Source: JAWKSY01 sp041402125
Lineage (GTDB): Bacteria; Planctomycetota; GCA-002687715; DRQF01
DNA: 64,000 nucleotides
Assembly: GCA_041402125.1 (NCBI GenBank)
Contig: JAWKSY010000018.1
Span: 39,239-103,238, forward strand
Direction of reading: 5' to 3'
Shown: one piece after another, positions 35,929 to 45,004 of the stretch
Layout: each line of letters starts with the position of its first letter
Position numbering within the stretch: position 1 is the stretch's first letter
Made by a program: the position numbers and the translations under genes
The notes under the pieces: model-generated
What the model saw: only the letters and a program-made list of their open reading frames with translations
Database searches by the model: none
Told to the model about the DNA's origin: nothing

Positions 35929-37008
35929 ATGGACCTGGCGAGTCTCTTCGACACGAGTCCGTTCCCGCCGCGCTGGCACTGCGGCGAGTGGAGCGATCGG
36001 CTGGGGTGGATCCACATCGGATCCGATCTCGCGACCTTCGCCGCCTACACCGCGATCCCGCTGATCATCCTCTACTTCCTGCGCCGCCGGCCGGACCTCG
36101 CCCTGCCCCGGGTCGCCTGGTTCTTCGTCGCCTTCATCTTCAGCTGCGGCTGCGTCCACCTCATCGAGGCCATCATCTTCTGGGAGCCGGTCTACCGCCT
36201 GTCGGCCCTCTTCAAGGTCCTGACCGCCGCCGTCTCGCTCGCGACCGCGATCGTCCTGGTGAGGATCACGCCCTCGCTCCTCGCGATCCCGGAGCGCGCC
36301 GCGCTCGCCGACGAGCTCGAGCGATCGAATCGCGAGCTCGAATCCTTCGCGACCGTCGCGTCGCATGACCTCGCCTCGCCGATCGCCTCGATCCGGGGCT
36401 ATCTCGATCTCGTCGAGAACGGACCGGAGGATCGTCTCCATCCCGAGGACCGCGAGTTCGTCGCGCGGGCGCGCGGTTCGGCGGAGCGAATGGGGGCGAT
36501 GCTGCAGTCCATCCTCGAGTTCGCGCGGATCGGCGGGAACGGCGAGACGGAGGCGACCGAGGTCGACGTGGGAGCCCTCGTCCGCGAGCTCGTCGAGGCG
36601 CGGCGATCGGCGGGCGTCGAGTTCGCGGCCGAGATCGGTCCCCTCCCGACGGTCGAGACCGCAGCCCCGCTGCTGGAGCGCGTCCTCTCGAACCTGATCG
36701 GAAACGCGCTCAAGTACTGCTCCGACGCTCCGCGCGTCGAGTTCTCCTCGCGCCGCCACGGCGACGGATTCGAGTTCATCGTGCGCGATCACGGCATCGG
36801 GATCCCGCCGTCCTCCCGCGAGCGCGTCTTCGAGCTCTTCGTCCGCGCCCATCCCGAACTCGGCGCCGAGGGCCTCGGGCTCGGCCTCGCCGAGTGCCGG
36901 AAGATCGTCGAGTTCCTGGGCGGACGGATCTGGATCGCCGACGACGTCGACGGACCGGGGACGGCCTTCCACTTCACCCTGCCGCGCCGATGGAGATCAC
37001 GACGATGA
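35929..37008 (+). CDS. Ethylene-receptor-like histidine kinase
   Basis: A 359-residue membrane kinase. The N-terminal three helices (about residues 28-112) match the plant ETR1 ethylene-binding domain. D33 and Y40 have the spacing of ETR1 Asp25/Tyr32, and I70, C73 and H77 (FIFSCGCVHLIE) that of Ile62, Cys65 and His69. The Cys and His bind Cu(I) in ETR1. The kinase part follows directly: H146 in VASHDLASP, N-box LSNLIGNALKY, G1 DHGIGIPP and G2 LGLGLAEC. The start at MDLASLFD places the first helix as in ETR1. The next two genes encode receiver proteins, each joined by a stop-start overlap. Ligand (ethylene or another small molecule) is inferred from the domain only. Confidence 0.85.
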   Translation: MDLASLFDTSPFPPRWHCGEWSDRLGWIHIGSDLATFAAYTAIPLIILYFLRRRPDLALPRVAWFFVAFIFSCGCVHLIEAIIFWEPVYRLSALFKVLTAAVSLATAIVLVRITPSLLAIPERAALADELERSNRELESFATVASHDLASPIASIRGYLDLVENGPEDRLHPEDREFVARARGSAERMGAMLQSILEFARIGGNGETEATEVDVGALVRELVEARRSAGVEFAAEIGPLPTVETAAPLLERVLSNLIGNALKYCSDAPRVEFSSRRHGDGFEFIVRDHGIGIPPSSRERVFELFVRAHPELGAEGLGLGLAECRKIVEFLGGRIWIADDVDGPGTAFHFTLPRRWRSRR

Positions 37009-37373
37009 CGGTCGAGGAGATCGTGATCCTCCTCGTGGAGGACGACGAGGACGACGCGATGCTGGCCCGCGTCCGCCTCGGCCGCGCGGGGGTCCGGGTG
37101 CCGGTCCGGCACGTGGTCCGCGCCGAGGAAGCCCTGGAGGAGGTCGCGGCCCACCCCGAGAAGCAGTGGGTCGTCCTCACCGACCTCGCTCTGCCCGGCA
37201 CCGACGGGTTCGAGGTCGTGCGGCGACTGGCGGGGACTCACCCCGTCTACGTGCTCACGAGCAGCCTGCGGCAGCGCGATCGCGATCTCGCCCTCTCGTC
37301 CGGCGCGCGCGGCTTCTTCTCGAAGCCGCTCACCGCCCGGGATCTCGCGGCCATCCGGGAGATCCACGCTTGA
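37005..37373 (+). CDS. Single-domain response regulator
   Basis: A 122-residue stand-alone receiver domain of the Rcp1/CheY-like type, with acidic pocket EDDEDD (12-17), phosphoacceptor D60 in VLTDLALPG, T/S in LTSS and lysine in FFSKPL. It starts with ATGA overlapping the kinase stop; a start at 36990 (MEITTM) is also possible. Small receivers next to hybrid-less kinases often act as phosphate shuttles, which fits its position between the kinase and the GGDEF protein. Confidence 0.88.
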   Translation: MTVEEIVILLVEDDEDDAMLARVRLGRAGVRVPVRHVVRAEEALEEVAAHPEKQWVVLTDLALPGTDGFEVVRRLAGTHPVYVLTSSLRQRDRDLALSSGARGFFSKPLTARDLAAIREIHA

Positions 37374-38296
37374 AGCGGTTCGGGGAGCTCACCGTCCTGG
37401 TCGTCGAGAACGAGGACGATCACGCGATCATCGTGACCACGCAACTCGCGCGACTCGGGTTCGGCGCGACCCGAAGGGCGCGCTCCCTCGCGGAGGGCAT
37501 CGAGGCCGCCGCCGACGTCGACGTCGTGCTGCTCGATCTGTCGCTCCCGGATTCGACCGGAGTCGACAGCGTCGAGGCGTTCACGGCGCGACTTCCGGAG
37601 ATCCCGGTGGTCGTTCTCACCGCGAGTCGCGACGAGACGCTCTCCGAGGCCGTCGTGCGGGCGGGCGCGCAGGACTTCCTGGTGAAGGGCGACCTCACGC
37701 CGAGCGAACTCGACCGCAGCCTGCGCTTCGCGCGCGAGCGCCACTTCAACTACCGCCGGATCCTCGAGCTGACGAGGGAGCTCGAGTCGGCCAACGAGCG
37801 CCTCGCCCGCCTCGCGGGGACGGACGGACTCACCGGCCTCTTCAACCGCCGCCACTTCGAGGAGGTGATGGCCGCCGAGTGGCGGCGCTGCGGACGCCTC
37901 GGTCTTCCGCTGTCCCTGCTCCTCCTCGACCTCGACGACTTCAAGTCGGTCAACGACGTGCAGGGGCATCCGGTCGGCGACGAGGCGCTCGTCGCCGTCG
38001 CGGAGATCCTGCGCGCGAACTCGCGGCGCGAGGTCGACCACGCCGCTCGCCTGGGGGGCGACGAGTTCGCGCTCGTCCTCTCCGGCGGCGACGAGGCGCG
38101 GGCGAGATCGATGGCCGAGCGCGTCCTCACCGGCGTCCGCGGCATCCGTCGCCCCTGCCGGGTCACCGCGAGCGTGGGCGTCGCGACCGCGCATCCGGGC
38201 CGCGCCACGGCCTACCCGACCTTGATCCGCGAGGCCGACCGGGCCCTCTACGCGGCCAAGCGTCGCGGTCGCGACGCCTGGCAGTCCTCGGACTGA
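37370..38296 (+). CDS. Response regulator with GGDEF diguanylate cyclase domain
   Basis: A 308-residue protein starting at TTG overlapping the TGA of the preceding receiver gene. The receiver (about residues 5-120) has phosphoacceptor D56 in LLDLSLPD. A coiled linker (~125-145) leads to a GGDEF domain with GGDEF at 229-233 and an RxxD inhibitory site (R220-D223), so the cyclase should be active and product-inhibited. It would make c-di-GMP in the cytoplasm in response to the ethylene-receptor-like kinase. It is the final gene of this three-gene operon. Confidence 0.9.
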   Translation: MKRFGELTVLVVENEDDHAIIVTTQLARLGFGATRRARSLAEGIEAAADVDVVLLDLSLPDSTGVDSVEAFTARLPEIPVVVLTASRDETLSEAVVRAGAQDFLVKGDLTPSELDRSLRFARERHFNYRRILELTRELESANERLARLAGTDGLTGLFNRRHFEEVMAAEWRRCGRLGLPLSLLLLDLDDFKSVNDVQGHPVGDEALVAVAEILRANSRREVDHAARLGGDEFALVLSGGDEARARSMAERVLTGVRGIRRPCRVTASVGVATAHPGRATAYPTLIREADRALYAAKRRGRDAWQSSD

Positions 38297-38441
38297 CCGA
38301 CCACGCCGCGCGCCGTCGCCGGAACGCCGGTCCGGGGTCCGACCCCGGATGAGGATTCCCGACGTGGGCCGATCTCCGTTTTTTCCGCAGCGCCGGGGCT
38401 CCTCGCGCGACAGATGTTCGGATGGAGACCGGAGCCCTCGC

Positions 38442-40914
38442 ATGAGCCCCCGCCCGACCCCCTTCGACGAGCTCCTGCGCCAGAGTCGCTGGCTGGCCCG
38501 CCTCGCGCGGTCCCTCGTCACCGACGCCGCGCAGGCCGACGACCTCGTGCAGGAGGTCTGGCTCGCGGCCCTCGCGCAACCGCCCCGCGTCGGGCGTGAA
38601 CGCGCCTGGATGCGGGTCGTCCTTCGCCGGCGGCGGGCCGACGCCCATCGTCGGACCGCCGCCGAGGAGCTGGCGCCGGAACGGCTCGCCGCTCCGGACC
38701 CCGGACCCGACGAGGCGAACGAGACGCTCGAGGCGCACGCCCGCCTCGGCGAGGCCCTGCGCCGTCTGCCCGAGACCTACCGCGAGGTCGTCGTCGCCCG
38801 CTACTTCCACGGCGAGGAGCCTCGCGACATCGCGAGCCGGCTCGATCGTCCGGCCTCCACCGTCCGCGCGCAGATCTCGCGCGGCCTCGAACACCTCCGC
38901 GCCGACCTCGATCGGCAGCACGACGGCGACCGCCGACGCTGGGCCCTCGGCCTCGTGCCGCTCGCGGCCCGGGACGCACTGGCCGCCGGCTCCACCGCGA
39001 GCGCCGGAGTCCTCGCCACCTCCTCGATCCTCGGAGCGATCATGACCGCGAAGTTCCTCGTCCTCGGAGGAGGAGTGGCGACCGCCGCCCTCCTCGTCTG
39101 GTTCCTCGGTGCCCGCAGCGGGACCGATGACGATCTCGCCCGCGGCGCGCCGGCGCCGCGGCCAGGCCGGCGGAGGTCCTCGCCGCGGCGAGGCCGGTCC
39201 GGCGTCGTCGAGCGCCGCACCGGTCTCGACCGCCCCGACGCGCGACGAGGGGCGCGCGGCGCCCCTCGTCCTCTCCCTCCGCGACCCCGGAGGCGAGCCG
39301 CTGGCGGACGCGCGCCTCCTCCTCCACCGCGCCGAGGAGCTGCTGGCCGATCTCCGCGCCGACGCCGACGGTCGCGTCCGACGCGCCGGCGCCCCCGGAC
39401 GGGCGACCTGCCTGATCGAACTCCCCGGCCGCGCGCTGTTCTCCCGCGAGGTCCCGCTCGGCGGTCAAGTCGAGGTGGTCGTGCCGGGCGGCGCGATCGT
39501 CGGCGGCCGCGTCACCGTCGCGGGCGGACTGCCCTATCGCGAGGTCGCGCTCGAGCTCCACCCGGGACGCCCCGTCGAACCCGAGCTGCCGCCGGCCATC
39601 CGGGCTCTCGTCCGGCCCGACCCCGAGCGCGCCGCCGTCCTCCGCACCACGGCGACGCCCGACGGCCGCTTCGCCTTCACCGGCCTGCCGGAGGATTTCC
39701 GGGGCTCGCTCGCTCTCGGACCCGGCTTCGGCTTCGCCGATCGCGAGAGCTACTTCCACCGGAGCCTGACGATCGAGGCCCCCCGCGAGGATCTCGAGCT
39801 CGCGCTCGTCGCGCTTCCGCTCGTCCGCGGTCGGCTCGTGCACGGCCGCGACGGCGCGCCCGTCCCCTTCCACGACGTCAGGGTGCTCTTCGCCGCCGCC
39901 GCGACGGGAAGCGGGACGAGCCTCGGCGAGCGATCGGACGAGGACGGGCGGTTCGCGGTCACGGTCACGGCGCCGGACTTCGCCGACCTCCGCCTGCTCG
40001 TCCCGCACGGAGGCGCGATGATCGAACGGCGTCCGCCCGCGGTCTTCCGCGACACGCACGACTTCGGCGACGTCGTCCTCGGCGAGACCGAGACCTGGCG
40101 CTTCCGCGTGGTCGACGCGCAGGGAGCGCCCGTCGGCGGAGCGCTGATCGCGTCCGGAGACTCGGTGCGGACCCGAGCGACCGATCCCGAGGGGCGCGGC
40201 CGCCTCGACGACGTCGGGCCGGACCTCCGCTCCGTGACCGTCGGCGCGCCGGGCTTCCGCAGCCGGAGCTGCGAGGTCCGCCTCGGCGAGGAGCAGACCA
40301 TCGCCCTCGAGCGCGCGAACCGACTCGTCGTCCGCCTCCTTGAACTCCCCGCCGGTCTCGTCCGACCCGAGGTGGTGATCACGGGTCCGGCCGCGCTCCT
40401 CGACCGCGGCTTCGCGGAGACGATCGCCTTCGAGACGACGGGCCTCTCCGCGATCTCGCGGGAGGGACCGGACGGGGCGGTGCGCCTCACCGCGAGCCGG
40501 CGGCCCGACGGGGTCTTCGTCTTCGAGGGGCTCGCCCCCGAGGTCGCCTTCCGCGTGGAGGCGTGCGATCTCGCGGGGCAGATCCTCGCCGCCCGCGATG
40601 AGGTCCGGCTCGCCGGCACCGAGCACCGCGAACTCGATCTCGCCTTCGACGCCGCGAACCTCCGGGTCACGCGCCTCACCGTCCTCGACCCCGGGGGTCG
40701 CCCCGTCCCCGACGCCGAGATCCTCCGCCGGGGCGCCGAGGACGAGGCGCCGCTCTTCGCGGACGACGAGGGCCGCGCGGTCCTCGTCCGCCCCCGGGGC
40801 CCGGGCCCCGACCTCCTCGTCTCGGCCGAGGGGCGCCGCCCCCTCGCGCTCGCCGACCGCGACGTCCCGGAGGGCCTCCACGAGGTCGTCCTCCACCCCG
40901 CCGAAGACGACTGA
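38442..40914 (+). pseudogene. Second sigma-TM-surface fusion gene, with a frameshift near 39150-39190
   Basis: The first frame encodes ECF sigma region 2 (SLVTDAAQADDLVQEVWLAAL) and region 4 (LPETYREVVVARYFHGEEPR, DIASRLDRPASTVRAQIS), then a transmembrane helix (FLVLGGGVATAALLVWFLGA). Shortly after, the coding signal switches frame. The new frame carries beta-sandwich repeats (LVLSLRDPGGEPLADARLLL, VVDAQGAPVGGALI, VLDPGGRPVPDAEI) to 40914. The change equals one extra base (or two missing). The intact homologous fusion at 32460 has the same domain order, supporting one original gene of ~820 codons. Either the frameshift is a sequence error or the gene is broken into a soluble sigma part and an untethered remnant. 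Confidence 0.75.
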
Positions 40915-40929
40915 CCCCTCCCCTCGCGC

Positions 40930-40970
40930 CGGAATTCTCATACGGTGACTGTCACCGTATGAGAATTCCG
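40930..40970. repeat. 41-bp perfect palindrome (repeat family unit D)
   Basis: Twenty-base arms (CGGAATTCTCATACGGTGAC and its complement) surround a single central T. The ACGGTGAC...GTCACCGT heart matches the core of the dispersed repeat family. It lies 16 bp after the stop of the fusion gene and 27 bp before the next ATG, so in RNA it would form a strong hairpin and may also serve as terminator. Confidence 0.85.
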
Positions 40971-40997
40971 CCCGCGCTCCGGAGAGGAGAACCCGTC

Positions 40998-41894
40998 ATG
41001 ACCCGACCGACGACGAACCCGGCCGCTCTCGTGCTCTTCCTCGTCGCCGTCGCGGCGGGCTCGCTCCGCGCGCAGGACGAGGGCCTCCGCGCGCTCGACG
41101 GCGAGTGGACCTACCTGGAGGACCGCACCGAGGGCCGCGCGCTCGAACGCCTCGGTCCGCCGATGAGCTCGCGGTTCTCGCTGCGCGTCGAGAAGGACGC
41201 CGTGATCCTCGTGAGCGGTCACGGCTCCGGCAACCGCGACGTGCGCGTCGCGCTCGACGGCACGATGACCGAGATCGAGAAGGAGGGGCGCATCGCGCGC
41301 TACCGGGGCGGCTGGAAGGACGGCGCCTTCGCCTACGAGATCGACTTCATCCGCGGTCCGGGCCAGGAGCCGGCCGGTCTCATCCGGCGGGAGTTCCGGC
41401 TGACGAAGGACGGCCTCATCGTCCGCGCCACGTCGCGCTCCGAATCGATCGGCCTCTACCGCCACGCCGAGGACATCCCGATGCCCGCGCCGACGAAGGC
41501 CGCCATCGCCGACCTCGGCTGGCTCGCCGGCGCCTGGGTCGGCCAGCGGAGTTCCGGCTCCTCGATCGAGGAGCGCTGGAGCCCGCCTCTCGGAGGCGCG
41601 ATGCTCGGCGTCTCGCGCACCGTCTCCCGCGGCCGCATGTCCGCCTTCGAGTATCTCCGCGTCGTCGAGCGCGACGGCGGCCTCGCCTACGTCGCGCAGC
41701 CCAACGGCGGCCCCGCGACCACCTTCGTCTGCACCGAGCTCACCCCGACGCGCGCCGTCTTCGACAACCCGCGCCACGACTACCCGAAGCGGATCACCTA
41801 CGAGCTCTCCGAGAAGGGCGGCCTGAGCGCCACCATCGGCTTCATGAAGGGCGGTACCCCCCGGCGCTTCGAGTTCGCGCGCGAGGAGAAGTGA
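40998..41894 (+). CDS. Secreted protein with DUF6265-like domain
   Basis: A 298-residue exported protein. The signal peptide is about 1-32 (ALVLFLVAVAAGSLRAQ). Residues ~33-155 are a lipocalin-like beta domain (LDGEWTYLED). Residues ~175-298 match DUF6265 (LGWLAGAWVGQ, EERWSPPLGGAMLG, RHDYPKRITYEL). The function of DUF6265 is unknown. The start was chosen for its GGAGAGGAGA ribosome-binding site and the clean signal peptide; palindrome D lies just upstream. Confidence 0.78.
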   Translation: MTRPTTNPAALVLFLVAVAAGSLRAQDEGLRALDGEWTYLEDRTEGRALERLGPPMSSRFSLRVEKDAVILVSGHGSGNRDVRVALDGTMTEIEKEGRIARYRGGWKDGAFAYEIDFIRGPGQEPAGLIRREFRLTKDGLIVRATSRSESIGLYRHAEDIPMPAPTKAAIADLGWLAGAWVGQRSSGSSIEERWSPPLGGAMLGVSRTVSRGRMSAFEYLRVVERDGGLAYVAQPNGGPATTFVCTELTPTRAVFDNPRHDYPKRITYELSEKGGLSATIGFMKGGTPRRFEFAREEK

Positions 41895-41910
41895 CGGCGT
41901 CCGCCCGAGT

Positions 41911-42645
41911 TCATCGCCCGTCCGACGCCGACGACCGGAACTCCGCCGGCCTTCGATCGACCCGATCGAAATGACCGGGTCGGAAGATCACGTCGAGCTG
42001 GAAGAGCTCGGGGTATCCCTGGTCGAGGAACCACCGACGATAGGCCGGGATGCCGTCGCGCACGCTCGGAGCGATCGCGAAGATCTCCTCGAGAGTCCGG
42101 ACGGACGCCGGCTTCAGGGTCGCGCGGACCTCGTCGAGATCGGGGAGCCTCTCTCCCGACATGACGTGCGACGAGGCGCGGAGGCTCCAGGCCGTCATCG
42201 CCTCGCCCTCGTCCCCCAGGATCGCGGTCAGATCCTTCAGCAGGCCGAGGCGACCGGTGTTGTTCGGGTTCTTCAGGATCGCCGCGGCCACGCGAGCCCG
42301 CGGACGGGCTTCGACGAGTTCCGCTTCGAGCGCCTCGACTCTCGCCTCTCCCTCCGTCGCCCGCGCTTCCGATCGGGCGAGCCGCTCGAGGGCCGACGCG
42401 AGCTCCTCCTCCAGCGCGGCGCGATCGGGCTCCGAGGACCGGGAAGAGGCGGGTGCGACCGGCTCCGGCGCGACCCGGGGTCGCGACGCCTCGATGCGGC
42501 CCTCGCCCCTTACCGGAGGCGTCGGCCGAGGACTCCCGGCCGGTGGAATCTCCCGGCCGCATCGCGCCGGGTCCATGACGATGAAGCAGGTCGACGCACC
42601 GACGACGACGCCGACGACCGCCGCGAAGAGGGAGTTCGTTCTCAT
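41911..42645 (-). CDS. Membrane-anchored coiled-coil protein of unknown function
   Basis: A 244-residue protein with an N-terminal helix or signal anchor (about 7-24), a Pro/Arg-rich linker (~33-72), a Glu/Ala-rich coiled coil (~73-115) and a C-terminal globular part (~120-244, containing NPNNTGRLGLLKDLTAIL and PAYRRWFLDQGYPELF). No known domain is recognised. It is convergent with the DUF6265 gene. Confidence 0.6.
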   Translation of the reverse strand: MRTNSLFAAVVGVVVGASTCFIVMDPARCGREIPPAGSPRPTPPVRGEGRIEASRPRVAPEPVAPASSRSSEPDRAALEEELASALERLARSEARATEGEARVEALEAELVEARPRARVAAAILKNPNNTGRLGLLKDLTAILGDEGEAMTAWSLRASSHVMSGERLPDLDEVRATLKPASVRTLEEIFAIAPSVRDGIPAYRRWFLDQGYPELFQLDVIFRPGHFDRVDRRPAEFRSSASDGR

Positions 42646-42827
42646 CTCGACCTCGCGCCTCGCTCGGCCCCGAGGGTGAGTCCGGTGCTCACCGCACTCG
42701 AAGCCTATCCGAAGACCGCCGGTCCTCGGCCGGGCGACCCGATTGCGGTCGCTCGGCGAGCGGTGCGCTCGAGGAGGATGGTCCGAGCGTCGAGGCCACG
42801 CGGCAGGGCTGATGGAGACCGACGAGA

Positions 42828-42858
42828 AACGCCCGCGACCGGGGCGGTCGCGGGCGTT
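42828..42858 (-). terminator. Terminator of the tRNA-Gly transcript
   Basis: On the minus strand AACGCCCGCGACCG pairs with CGGTCGCGGGCGTT, and TTTCT follows the stem. It begins a few bases past the 3' end of the tRNA. Confidence 0.75.
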
Positions 42859-42865
42859 CGAGGAG

Positions 42866-42936
42866 AGCGGGTGGAGGGAATCGAACCCTCGTAGCCAGCT
42901 TGGAAGGCTGGAGCTTTACCACTAAGCTACACCCGC
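42866..42936 (-). tRNA. tRNA-Gly (anticodon UCC)
   Basis: The 71-nt gene folds as a cloverleaf: acceptor GCGGGTG/CACCCGC, D-arm with TAGTGGTAAA, anticodon loop CTTCCAA and T-arm with GGTTCGATTC. The discriminator base is T, usual for bacterial tRNA-Gly, and CCA is not encoded. Confidence 0.95.
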
Positions 42937-43011
42937 GTTTGCGGAGGTGGATCTTGACCGGCGCCCGGCCGGTTTTCAAGCCGCGCGCGCCCCCCCCCAC
43001 GGAGAAGATCG

Positions 43012-44304
43012 GTGCCCGAGTCGCCGGAGCCGGAACGGCGCGTGCTGGGGGCGACGGGCGGCGCGGCGCTCGTCGTCGCGAGCATGGTCGGCGCGGGCGT
43101 CTTCGGGACGACGGGGTACCTCGCCGCGTCGCTCGGTTCGGGACGCGACATCCTCCTGGCCTGGACGCTCGGCGGGGTGCTCGCGCTCTGCGGCGCGCTC
43201 TGCTTCGCGGAGCTGGGCGGGATGATGCCGGAGGCGGGCGCGGAGTACCGCTACGTCCGCCGCATCTTCGGCCGGCGGGCCGGCTTCCTCTGCGGCTTCT
43301 TCTCCTTCAGCGCGGGCTTCGCGGCGCCGATCGCGGGCGTCGCGCTGGTGCTCGGGCGCTACCTTGTCGCGATGGGACTGCCGGGAGGGGCGGCGCTCTG
43401 GGGGGCGCTCGCGATCCTCGGGGCCGCGGCGGCGCAGCTCGGCGGGCTGCGGTGGAGCGCCGGCGTGAACGGCGGCCTCGCGGCGGCGAAGGTCGCGCTG
43501 CTCGCGCTCTTCGGTCTCGCGGGGATCCTCGTGCCCGCCGCGCGCGATCCCGAGGCGCTGGCGCTGGCGCAACCCGGTCCCCTCTCGGCCGCCTTCGCGT
43601 CCGCGCTCGTCCTCGTGGCCTTCGCCTACACCGGATGGAACGCCGCCGCGTACCTCGCCGGCGAGATGCGCGAGCCGGGGCGGACGCTGCCGCGCGCCCT
43701 CGTTCTCGGGACCGCCGCGGTGACGGTGCTCTACGTGCTCGTGAACGTTGCCTACCTGCGCGCGGCGGCACCGGCGGAGATGGCGGGAACGGCCGAGGTC
43801 GGGCACCTCGCCGCGATCCGGCTCTTCGGCGCGGAGGTCGGACGCTTCTTCGGGGTCGCGATCTCGCTCATGCTGGTCTCGACGATCCTCGCCTTCACGA
43901 TCGCGGGGCCGCGCATCCCGCTCGCGATGGCCGAGGAGGGACAGGTCCCGGCCGCGCTCGGTCGGCGCGACGCGCGGGGCGTCCCGCGCGCCGCCGTGGC
44001 CTTGCAGGCCGCGCTCGCGCTGGCGCTCCTGCCCTTCGAGCCCGACGCGATCCTCATCTACGTCGGGATGGCGCTGAGCCTCTTCGCCGGGCTCGCGGTG
44101 GCCGGCGTCATCGTGATGCGGCGCCGCGAACCCGAGCGACCGCGGCCCTTCCGCGTGCCGCTCCATCCCCTGCCGGCCATCGCCTTCATCCTCCTCGCCG
44201 GCGGCATGGTGGTGTTCTCCGCCAAGGACCGCCCGGAGCCCGCGCTCGCGACGCTCGGGACGGCGGCGGTCGGCCTGGCGCTCGAGCGCGCGTTCCGCCG
44301 CTAG
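43012..44304 (+). CDS. APC-family amino acid permease
   Basis: A 430-residue integral membrane protein with about 12 hydrophobic helices. The first helix carries the APC signature ASMVGAGVFGTTGY, whose glycine-rich unwound segment binds the amino group of the substrate. Helix 6 (AFASALVLVAFAYTGWNAAAYLAGEM) is also typical of the family. The start is GTG. Its 3' end overlaps the convergent DJ-1 gene by four bases. The transported amino acid is unknown. Confidence 0.88.
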   Translation: MPESPEPERRVLGATGGAALVVASMVGAGVFGTTGYLAASLGSGRDILLAWTLGGVLALCGALCFAELGGMMPEAGAEYRYVRRIFGRRAGFLCGFFSFSAGFAAPIAGVALVLGRYLVAMGLPGGAALWGALAILGAAAAQLGGLRWSAGVNGGLAAAKVALLALFGLAGILVPAARDPEALALAQPGPLSAAFASALVLVAFAYTGWNAAAYLAGEMREPGRTLPRALVLGTAAVTVLYVLVNVAYLRAAAPAEMAGTAEVGHLAAIRLFGAEVGRFFGVAISLMLVSTILAFTIAGPRIPLAMAEEGQVPAALGRRDARGVPRAAVALQAALALALLPFEPDAILIYVGMALSLFAGLAVAGVIVMRRREPERPRPFRVPLHPLPAIAFILLAGGMVVFSAKDRPEPALATLGTAAVGLALERAFRR

Positions 44305-44876
44305 ACGCGGTGCGGCGCCTCGGGGCGATGGACGAGCATGGCGGCGGCCAGCTCCTCCGCCTTCTCGGCGCCGACGAGCTCCTCGACCAGCGTGAGCGCG
44401 AACTCCATCGCGGTGCCGGCGCCGCGGCTCGTGACGACGGGACCGTCGACGACGACGCGTTCCCGGCGGTACTCGGCGCAGGCACACTCCTTCTCGAAGC
44501 TCGGGAAGGAGGTCACGGCGCGATCGGCGGTGACGCCGGCGAGGGCCATCGGGGCGGCGCAGATCGCCGCGACCTTCCGCCCCGTGGCGACGAGCGCGGA
44601 CGCGAGCGCCTGGACGCGGGCGTCGTCGCGGAGGTTCGTGGCTCCGGGCATGCCGCCCGGGAGCACCAGCATCGCGATCTCCTCGTCGGCGACGGGAAGC
44701 GCGCCCAGGGCGGCGTCGACCGCGAGGTCGATCCCGTGGGCCCCGCGGGCGAGGCCCTCGTCCAGCCCGGCCGTGATGACGCGGCAATCGGCGCGACGGA
44801 GCACGTCGATGACGGTGACGGCCTCGATCTCCTCGAATCCGGCCGCGAGGGGGACGACGACGACGGGACGGCTCAT
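44301..44876 (-). CDS. DJ-1/PfpI family protein (YajL-like)
   Basis: A 191-residue protein of the DJ-1/ThiJ/PfpI superfamily. The nucleophile-elbow cysteine is C106 in AAICAAPMAL, the same number as in human DJ-1, with the conserved glutamate in AAGFEEIEA (~15-16). Length and the LPGGMPGATNL segment match the YajL/DJ-1 branch, associated with oxidative-stress protection and chaperone or deglycase activity. It stands alone on the minus strand. Confidence 0.88.
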   Translation of the reverse strand: MSRPVVVVPLAAGFEEIEAVTVIDVLRRADCRVITAGLDEGLARGAHGIDLAVDAALGALPVADEEIAMLVLPGGMPGATNLRDDARVQALASALVATGRKVAAICAAPMALAGVTADRAVTSFPSFEKECACAEYRRERVVVDGPVVTSRGAGTAMEFALTLVEELVGAEKAEELAAAMLVHRPEAPHRV

Positions 44877-45004
44877 GATCTTCCTCCGGCGGGACGGAAG
44901 GGGGCCTGTGCGTCCCCCGACGCGTCCATCATAATCGGCTCGGCCGGGTGCGCCGAGACGGAGCCCCGCTCCCCCGATTCCCGCGAGACCCCCTCGGTAC
45001 GACG

